DNA from: Trogon surrucura
Lineage: Eukaryota > Chordata > Aves > Trogoniformes > Trogonidae
Reading direction: 5' to 3'
DNA: 64,000 nucleotides
NCBI GenBank assembly: GCA_020746105.1
Contig: CM036639.1
Location: 1,922,001 to 1,986,000 of the forward strand
Made by a program: the position numbers and the translations under genes. A model generated the notes under the pieces. The model saw nothing but the letters and a program-made list of their open reading frames with translations, did no database searches and was not told where the DNA came from. Positions 1-7,325 of this stretch are shown here, piece after piece (the first letter of the stretch is position 1; every line of letters starts with the position of its first letter).

Positions 1-1205
1 GTGAGCGTGGCTGCAAAGGGACACGGGGGTCCCAACAGGTGGCGGGCAGCACCCCCCCGCCTTTACTCCCCACTCCCTGCCAGCAGTGCCCCTGGCTCTG
101 CACGAAGGGACCGAGAGGCGCCACGGGGTGATGCTGAGCACCCTGCGCAGGACGGGCTGGTGGAGGGGGGAGTATGACCACAATGGAGATCCCTTCCCTG
201 CCCTGCTCATCCCCACCTTGTCCCCCAGTGCCCGAGGGAGTCGCCTGCGGCTCGGATGCTCTAACACTCCTGGAAAACACCGAGACCCGCAACCAGTTCA
301 TCGATGAGCTCATGGAGGTGAGGACGAGGCAGCAAAGGGGTGGCTCCACCACCGTCCTGCCGTGGCGATGGCGATACCCGAGCGTTCCCCTGCCCTGTCC
401 CCGTAGCTGGAGCTGTTCCTGTCCCAGCGCCTGGTGGAGATGGAGGAGGAGGCCGACGTGGTGGCTGTCAGCCAGTTCCAGCTGGCCCCCGCCGTGCTGC
501 AGGGCCAGACCAGCGCCCGCGTGGGCTCCCTGCTGGCCACCGCCCGCGCTCTGCTGGGCCAGCTCTGCACCCGCAGCATGCAGCACCTCTTCATGATCCT
601 CGCCTCCCCCAGGTCCTCGCTCGGGGTGGGGAGCAAAGCAGGGAGGGTCAAGGCTTGAGGAGACCATAAACTCTGCAGGGCAGGAGGTGGAGGTTGGGAT
701 GGGACCCGGGTGGGCGGTGGGGGGTGATGAGGGTCCTGGCTCCCCCCTGCAGGTACGTGGACCGTGTGAGCGAGCTGCTGCAGCAGAAGCTGAAGCAGGC
801 AGAGCTGCTGCTGGCTAAGAGGGAGCTGATGAGCCAGAAGCGGGAAGAAGCCCTGGCAGAGCAGGCTGCCCTGGAGCCCAAGCTCGACCGGCTGCTGGAG
901 AAGACCAAGGAGCTCCAGAAGCTGGTGAGGGAGGGAGGTGGACTCTGGGGGGATGCTGCGGGGCCCCCCTAGTTGCACCCCCTTGACCCCCTGGCTCTGT
1001 TTTGCAGATCGAGGCCGACATCTCCAAGCGCTACAGCGGGCGGCCGGTGAACCTGATGGGGGTCTCCCTGTGACACCCCCCCCACGGACAGGCACCCACG
1101 GAGAGGGGCAGGATGGGCTCCTGCTCCCCAGACCCTCCCCTTTCACATGACCGTGACTTTGCTGGGGCGTAGATGTTGGTGAATAAAGCTGAAACCCTTC
1201 TCCCA
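1..1205 (+). CDS. CDK5RAP3: CDK5RAP3, 3' end of gene (C-terminal 177 residues)
   Basis: C-terminal part of CDK5RAP3 (C53/LZAP), which in vertebrates works with UFL1 and DDRGK1 in UFMylation and ER-phagy and also binds CDK5 regulators. The window opens on a splice donor (gtgagc at 1), so the upstream gene lies outside. Coding exons are 229-317, 407-612, 753-924 and 1008-1073 (TGA). All have AG/GT borders and phases that join without a break (0, 2, 0). The translation contains DALTLLENTETRNQFIDELM, QFQLAP, LQHLFMILASPRYVDRV-like and KRYSGRPVNLMG segments, which match the mammalian C-terminus almost residue for residue. The 753-924 exon encodes a Lys/Glu/Leu-rich coiled coil. Introns are only 83-140 bp. 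A poly(A) signal follows at 1182. Assignment is from remembered family sequence and is very secure. Confidence 0.96.
229..317 (+). CDS. CDK5RAP3: CDK5RAP3 coding exon (4th from last)
   Basis: Acceptor tcccccag ends at 228 and donor gtgagg starts at 318. The exon begins with the last two bases of a Val codon and encodes PEGVACGSDALTLLENTE followed by TRNQFIDELME. It ends in phase 0. Confidence 0.95.
407..612 (+). CDS. CDK5RAP3: CDK5RAP3 coding exon (3rd from last)
   Basis: Acceptor ccccgtag ends at 406; donor gtcctc, a weaker site, starts at 613. The exon encodes LELFLSQRLVEMEEEADVVA through LQGQTSARV to LFMILASP. It ends with two bases of the Arg codon completed by the next exon. Confidence 0.93.
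753..924 (+). CDS. CDK5RAP3: CDK5RAP3 coding exon (2nd from last), coiled coil
   Basis: Acceptor ccctgcag ends at 752 and donor gtgagg starts at 925. The exon encodes YVDRVSELLQQKLKQAELLL to KTKELQKL, an uninterrupted heptad-like coiled coil typical of the CDK5RAP3 C-terminal region. Confidence 0.95.
1008..1073 (+). CDS. CDK5RAP3: CDK5RAP3 last coding exon with stop
   Basis: Acceptor gttttgcag ends at 1007. The exon encodes IEADISKRYSGRPVNLMGVS-L and ends at TGA 1071-1073. The human ending is NLMGTSL, so one residue differs. Confidence 0.96.
   Translation: MEADISKRYSGRPVNLMGVSL
1182..1187 (+). terminator. CDK5RAP3: CDK5RAP3 poly(A) signal
   Basis: Canonical AATAAA 109 bp after the CDK5RAP3 stop codon; cleavage is expected near 1200. 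Confidence 0.9.
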
Positions 1206-1649
1206 CCCCTTGATTTAGACTTTGGGGACCCCCACGCCCTGTCCTTGAGCCCCCTCCCTGGCGTGACAGCCCGAGATGGCTGGGGGGGGGGTCACCATGG
1301 GGTGGCGGGGAAGGGGAGGGACTGTGGGCGATTCGATTTTAATTTCATAGCAGAGCAGTTGATTCATGGCCGGTTGCCGCCGCCGGTGACGCCCGTAATG
1401 ACTTTCCATCACGATGAAAAGTGGAGTGACACCGCTCATTATTCCTGCCGCTCGTTATCGCCGTGCAGGGGGGCCCCCCGCCCCCGCTGGACAGTGAGCG
1501 ATGGCCCCCATTAATCACCCCCCCCCGGCCCCATCCATTCCCGTCAGCCGGCGGGAAGGCAGGGCTTGGCCATACTGGGCTATACTGGGCCATACTGGGC
1601 TGGGCGTGGCTGGAGCATCTCCTGGGAGGGGTCTGCGACACCCACCGCA

Positions 1650-1745
1650 CGTCATGCATTGGCCACGCCCCCTCGGCAGGCTATTGGTCCCTGTGCCTCT
1701 TTTTCCCCGCCCCTTGACGCGTTACAGCTGCTCATTGGTCTGGCT
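1650..1745. promoter_or_regulatory. CCAAT-box cluster, orphan promoter-like
   Basis: Three inverted CCAAT boxes (ATTGG at 1658, 1683 and 1734) are interleaved with a CACGCCC box and a CCCCGCCCC GC box within 90 bp. Spacing and composition look like an NF-Y/SP1 promoter, but no gene starts nearby. It lies 450 bp past the CDK5RAP3 poly(A) signal. Promoter activity is inference. Confidence 0.35.
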
Positions 1746-2897
1746 CTGCTGTGGGGCAGGAGGGTCCCACAGTGGGTCGGGGGGTCCCATTGGGGCCGGG
1801 GGTGCAGCCGTGGGAGTCTGTCCCCACTGAGGGGTGGGCGTGGGGCACAGGGACCCCCTTCCCCACGTGGCTTGGGGGATCCAGGCCCCACGCTACTCAG
1901 TTGTGGGGCTGGAGGGGCTTTTGCCCCCTTGGGGAGAGGGGATCCCATCTCTCTCGGGGGTCCCGGGGGTGGCTGGAAGGGTCAGCACCCAAGCAAGCTG
2001 TGGGGCTGGGTGGGATCCGATCCCCCTCCCTGCTAATTTAGGGGGCAGATCCCTCGGGGCATTGTGGGGGTGCCCTAGATCTTGCACCCCGTGGTTCTGT
2101 CGCCACAGCCGTGCCTGATGCTGTGGGTGAAGGTCGCAGAGCTCCGGGGAGCCCCTCATTACCCCGCTAACGGTGATTAACGGGCAAATTAACGGCTCTC
2201 GGTAACTCATCTCTGCCTGGGGATGGAGCTGGGAACGGTGGAGGGTCCCCCCCGGAGTCCAGTGGGTGCTGGAGGGGGGGGTCCCCATCCTACCGGGGCA
2301 GTGGGGTCACCATCGTCTCCATAGCGAGCGGCAGGGAAGGCATCCAGCGCCGGGGGGGGGCTCGGGGATAAAGCCCCCTTTATCCCACCCGCCCCACTGG
2401 AACTAACGTGCCCCCGCCGCGGGGCTGCCCCCCCAGCCCCTGACCCCCCCGGCCGGCCCCACAGGTCACGGTGGCCCGGCTGGGGCTGGGGGCAAAGGGC
2501 AGAGCCCCCGCGGCGGGGGGGAGGTCACAGCTGGCGGCACCGCGGGGGGCTTTAATGGAGAATTAAATGAGTCGCTGCGGAGAGGGGGAGGCCGGTGGGA
2601 CCCTCTGCCCCCCGGGGCGGCCCCCTCCCCATTAAGGGCTCCGTTAGGGCGGTGCTGTGGGGCCGTTAATAATATCTGTGTCTCAGGGTCCCGACCCCCC
2701 CCTCCCATCGCCCATAAAATATCGGCTGGTGCCGCCGGTCGCTGTTCCCGTTATCTGCGACGTTACCAGGAGAAAACGATGGAAAAAATAAAACATCCCC
2801 TTCCCGGCGGGGGGTGGGGGATCAGCACAGGGGTTGGGGTGGGGACACGACACAAGCAAGTGCCTGGGTGTGTTTCCAGCCCCTCAAAACGCTGCGG

Positions 2898-2957
2898 TCC
2901 CCTGCGGGTCCCTGTCCCCTGCGGGTCCCTGTCCCCTGCGGGTCCCTGTCCCCTGCC
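2898..2957. repeat. 18-bp tandem repeat, about 3.3 copies
   Basis: Near-perfect repeats of an 18-bp unit of the type CCCTGCGGGTCCCTGTCC, with identical copies in tandem. Non-coding spacer. Confidence 0.85.
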
Positions 2958-3479
2958 TGGCTGTGTGTGTCCCTGCTCCACCTCGGGTGACTGTCACCGG
3001 CTGAAGAAAGGGGGACAACGGGTCTGGGGGTGCTCAGGGCTGGGTTTGCTCCAGGAATCGGCAGACAAAGGGACGAGGCAGGGCTGGGGGTCCCCACGGC
3101 TGTGTCATTCCCCTCCTCAGCTCCGGTGGGACCGGGGACCGGCTCTGCCTCCCCCTTCGCGGCTGGAGGAGGAGGGGGGAGGCCCGGCTGCTGCTCCATC
3201 TCACCTGCCAGGGAGGAATTTAATTACCAATTAAGGGGCCTTCCATCTGTTTGAGGCCTGCCCGAGCACTCCCGCTCCCCTTTAATTACATCGCTGACAG
3301 CCATTTCACTCAATTAGCTGCGAAACGCAGCAGAGAAACGGCGCGGGGGCAGCCTGGCGGCCCCACCATCTGGGGGGCCAGCTCGGACCCCCCGCTCCCC
3401 CCCTCCCCAACCAGCCCCATGGCTGTCCCTGTGCCATCCGGCTCTGGTGCCCCCCCTTACCCTGCGCATGCCTTCCCCC

Positions 3480-4030
3480 GCCATCCCTCCCTGCATCCCT
3501 CTGTCCCTCTGTGGATCCTGGCGTTGTTGCCTGCATCCCTCTGTCCATCCCTTCCTGCAGCCATCCCTCTGCCCATCCCTGCACACTTTCCTGATCCATC
3601 CCTCCTCTGTCCCTGCATCCATCTCTGTATCCATCCCTCCTCTGTCCCTCTGTCCGTCGCTACATCCTTTCTTGCATCTCTCCATTCTTTTTTTGCATCC
3701 TTTCATCCATCCCTGCATCCCTCTGTCCATCCCTGCATCTTTTCCTGCTTCCATCCCTGCATCCCTCTGTCCATCCCTGCATCTTTTCCTGCTTCCATCC
3801 CTGCATCCCTCTGTCCGTCCCTCCATCTTTTCCTACTTCCATCCCTGCATCCCTCTGTCCACGCCTTCATCCTTTCCTGCATCCCTGCATCCATCCCTCT
3901 CTCCATCTTTTCCTGCATCTCTCCCTTCATTCTTTTTTGCATCCCTTCATCCATCCCTGCATTCCTCTGTCCCTCCCTCTATCCTGGCATCCCTCTGTCC
4001 ATCCCTCCATCCTTTCCTGCTCCCCTCTCC
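3480..4030. repeat. Pyrimidine-rich minisatellite (CATCCCTG/CATCCTTT family)
   Basis: About 550 bp built from imperfect copies of short CATCCCTG/CATCTTTT/CCTCTGTC modules. From about 3710 to 3870 a higher-order unit of about 44 bp repeats clearly three to four times. The strand bias keeps several frames open (up to 324 codons on the plus strand), which explains the apparent long Ser/Pro/His ORFs. It is not a gene. Confidence 0.85.
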
Positions 4031-5089
4031 CACTCTCCTCAAGCTGCTCTACCTCCCCTCCCCTTTCACCTTCTCCATCCCCTCAGCCAATTTTTAGGGA
4101 GAAGAAGCCATCCCCAAGGTCTCCAGGGGGTGGGGAGGGCAGAAGGGCTGGTGCTGGCATCTCCTGCCCCCCCTCGGACCCTCTCCCCCCGAGCTTTCCT
4201 ACGGGCAGACACTGCAGCTGCTTAACGGGCTCTAAATTTCCTCGTTAAAACAATCCGTATTGGGGCGACAGATGCCCCAGCGCACCCGGGGACGAATGTA
4301 TCAAGCGGGGGCCGGGGGCGACAGCTCCATGTAGGGAGGGAACACTGTGCAGTGGCCCCACCAGAGCTGCCCGGGGGGGTCTCAATGCTTGGGGGTCTCC
4401 TGCAGAGCCTTGGCAGGGGGTAAAAATAAGGAGAAGGGAAGAGTCGAGGCACCGGAGGGGAGGAAAGTCCTCGGGGGGTGTTTTCGGGGAGCAATTCGGG
4501 TTAGCAGGGGGTGGTCTGCCTGCAGCCACCCCCCCATGTGGCAGCACCCACGGGTGTGACGATCTGGGAGAGGGCTCAGCAGCACGATGAGCCTCCAGCC
4601 CCCCCCAAAAGCCCCCGGTTTTGGGGGAATGGAGTCTCATCGTGCAGCATGGTCTCCGGGGGCTGCTCGGGCCCCCCAACCCCGGAGGAGGGGGGGATCC
4701 CCAGCCCCCTCCCCGGGTGAGGACGCTGCAGCTGGGCCATCCATCACCGCGACAGCCCGGGGAAAGACGAGGAGGGGCCCCCTCCCTCTGCACCCCAACC
4801 CAGGCTGCCCCCCACCCCCACACCCCGCCCGGGGGTCTTTTTTTTTCCCCCCCTCCTCTTTCTCTTCCCTTCCTTCCCCCTCCCCACCGCCCCTCCCTCC
4901 CAGGGTCGGGAGACAAAACCCGGCTGACAAGACCATCAATCAAGGCGGCCGCTGGAACCACCTCTCCCCCTGCTAATGAATCCTCTCCTCCCGGCACCCC
5001 CCAACAGGGCGGTGTTCCCCCCCACCTCGTCCCAGTATCCTTCACCCCCAGACATCCCCGTCATCACCCCTACGGGCTCGGGGTGGGGA

Positions 5090-5340
5090 TGGAGAAAGGG
5101 GGACCTGAATATGGGGTGACGTGGGTTTGAGGATGACATGGGGTTGGGGTGATGAGGTTTTGGGGGTGACATGGTTTGGGGGTGGCAGGGGGTTGGGGCT
5201 GATGTGGTTTATGGGGTGATACAGTTTAGGGATGGCAGGGGTTTGGGTGGTGACGTGGTTTTGGGGTGACACAGTCTGGGGATGGCAGGGGTTTGGGGAG
5301 GTGATGTGGGTTTTGGGGCCGCATGGTTTCGGGGGTCGTC
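5090..5340. repeat. Degenerate G/T-rich tandem repeat
   Basis: Repeated GGTTTGGGG-GTGA-CATGG / GATGGCAGGGGTTTGGG modules recur about every 50-58 bp on the plus strand with much drift, flanked by GC-rich unique sequence. Confidence 0.7.
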
Positions 5341-6739
5341 TGGACCCAGAGCTGCCGGGATTTGAGATGCAGGCTGACAGGGTTTTGGGGTCTCATGGCT
5401 GTGGGCTCAGCGTGGATTTCGGGGTGTCACAGGGTGCAGTGAGTTCGGCCGGTGGGGGTTTGGAGCTGGTGGCCCTCAGCCCACTCTATCCCGGGGAAGC
5501 CCCCCGGGTCCAGTCTGTCCGCCGCGAGTGACAGCTCGGGAACCCCCCAGTCCCGGGAGCGGGGGGGGTCGAAGCGTCTTTGTCCCAGGGTCCGTGGCCC
5601 GCAGCGGCGCCTTTGTCCCCGTGTCACTGGGGGGCACCAGCTGTCAGGACCGCGGGGCCTTCGCGCTCCTCCTCCTCCTCTTTGTTCTCTGTTCCCTCGC
5701 TGGGGGCTGCCCCGGATGGGGAGGAGGGGGACGGGACTCGGGGTCCCCACACGAAGGGACAGCTGCGGACACACACACACGCCTCTCTCTCCTGCGGGGC
5801 AGCCCCCTCCCCGTAACCCTGACACCCGTGGGGAGCAGAGCAGTCGGGGGGATTCGGGGGGGGGGGTGTTCAGGGTCATCCCTGGCCGGAGTCCCCGGAT
5901 TCGGGGTGTTCCTGGTTGGGGGGGGATCCTGGGGCTGGGGGTCTCCAAGGTGGGAAACCACCACCCTCCTGGCCCCGCCTCCACCACCGCCTGTCCCACC
6001 ACCCACAATTTTGGGGTGGGGGGGATCCCGCAAAACGCTTTCCTTTGTTTCCCACTGAGGGGGGCAAATCCAGGGCAGGAAGAGCAGATGGGGGTGCTGC
6101 GAGCTCTTGGAGGGGGTCGGTTTTGGGTGGCCGGGGATGCGGCGGGGACACGAGGGGCTCTCCCAGCCCAGAGAAGCAAGAGGGGCTTTGGGGACCCGGC
6201 GTTTGGGGGCGGAAATGTGGCCCTGGAGGGCACAAAAAAGGTGCCCGGGGGGGGTGTCCCTGCTGCGGGGACATCTGCCTGGGCCCCCCCGGGGACACGG
6301 ACAGCTCCGCCAGCTGCTCTCCCTGCTCGGTCACTCCGGTGGGGGGGGGTCCCAGGCCGGGGCGAAACCATCCATCAACGTCTGCCGGGGGCGTCACCTC
6401 CCCCCCCCGAGCAGCCCCCCTCAGTCCCTGGGGGGTGGGTTTGTGAGGAAAGGGGGTACATCGGGGGGGCGGAGGGGGGGGGGTCCCAGGTTGGGTGGGA
6501 AACCTGGGTGGTTGAGGGGGGAGTGCGGAGTGGGTGGGGGTCCCAAGGGAGAGGAATCCTTTATGATGGGAGGGGGCTGCCCCCGAGAGGAGGATCCCTA
6601 GGATTTGGGGGATCCCCAGGAGGGGGGTGATGGGGAAGGGTTAGGGGGGGAGAGGCCTGGATTAGGGAGGGGGGTGTCCCGGGGAGGAGGTGGTCCGGGC
6701 TGGGGGCGGGGTTTCCCGATCGGGGGGGGTCCTGCGCGC

Positions 6740-6960
6740 TCCCCGCGACCCCCGGCGGGCGGCGCTGCAGGATCGCGAATGCGCAGTGCGGGGAGGGGCG
6801 GGGCATATGTGGGGGCGGGGCTCTGCAGGGAGGGGGCGTGGCCTCGCTCCATATAAGGGTGTGTCCGGGGAGGGGCGGGGCTGAGCAGGCGCCGCCGGGG
6901 AGCGTCGCGCAAGAGGCGAGCGGCGGGCGCGGCGTTAGGGAGCGTCGCGCCAGGAGGTCG
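6740..6960 (+). promoter_or_regulatory. Orphan CpG/GC-box promoter with CArG/TATA-like element
   Basis: A CpG-dense patch with an NRF1-like TGCGCAGTGCG near 6780, several GGGGCGGGG/GGGGCGTGG boxes, and CCATATAAGG at 6849-6858. That last motif fits the CArG consensus CC(A/T)6GG exactly and also contains a TATAAG. Two copies of a GGAGCGTCGCGC motif lie about 40 bp apart just downstream. A plus-strand start near 6880 would be expected. No coding exon follows: a plus-strand transcript would run antisense into the COPZ2 3' end. The promoter call is inference from motif density. Confidence 0.45.
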
Positions 6961-7319
6961 TGAGGTCGCCAGGCTGGGTGAATGAGGATGGGGAGGGGGT
7001 GCAGGGTGCGGGCGGGGGGTTCCCAGGAAGGGGGCGAGGCTAAAGGGGGAGGGTCTCTATGCTGGTGCAGCGAGGATTTCTCTCCTCTTTGCCTAAATCT
7101 GCACCGCAACCGCGGGACGCCCCAGTCTCCTGCCACCTCCGCTGACCCGTGGTGGCTGGAAATTTTGAACCCGTGGAGAGTGGGATTGAACAGAAAAAAC
7201 CATAAATGTCGCCTCAGCTTCCAAAGGAAACACACATAAAGGGAAAAGAACCCCGAGAGCCTGGCCTCTGTGATGTACCCATGGCTGATGGAGAGAGGGC
7301 ACCAAACCACCACAAAAAC

Positions 7320-7325
7320 TTTATT
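7320..7325 (-). terminator. COPZ2: COPZ2 poly(A) signal
   Basis: AATAAA on the minus strand about 260 bp after the COPZ2 stop; cleavage is expected near 7300. Confidence 0.8.

Larger units (their letters stand above)
1206..7319. other. Intergenic spacer between CDK5RAP3 and COPZ2 3' ends
   Basis: About 6.1 kb between two convergent 3' ends with no exon I could recognise on either strand. It is very GC-rich, with homopolymer G/C runs, several simple tandem repeats (listed separately), a moderately AT-rich island at 1325-1460 and two promoter-like clusters (1650-1740 and 6740-6960). Long open frames here come from G/C skew and show no domain or family resemblance. Confidence 0.7.

Noticed and set aside
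3251-4225. 324-codon plus-strand ORF rich in His/Pro/Ser/Cys
   Set aside because: Entirely explained by the CATCCCTG minisatellite; repeated in other frames with the same periodicity and no start context or splice structure.
5452-6630. 392-codon plus-strand ORF
   Set aside because: Gly/Pro/Arg-rich product of G-skewed DNA with overlapping long frames on both strands; no domain or homologue recognised.
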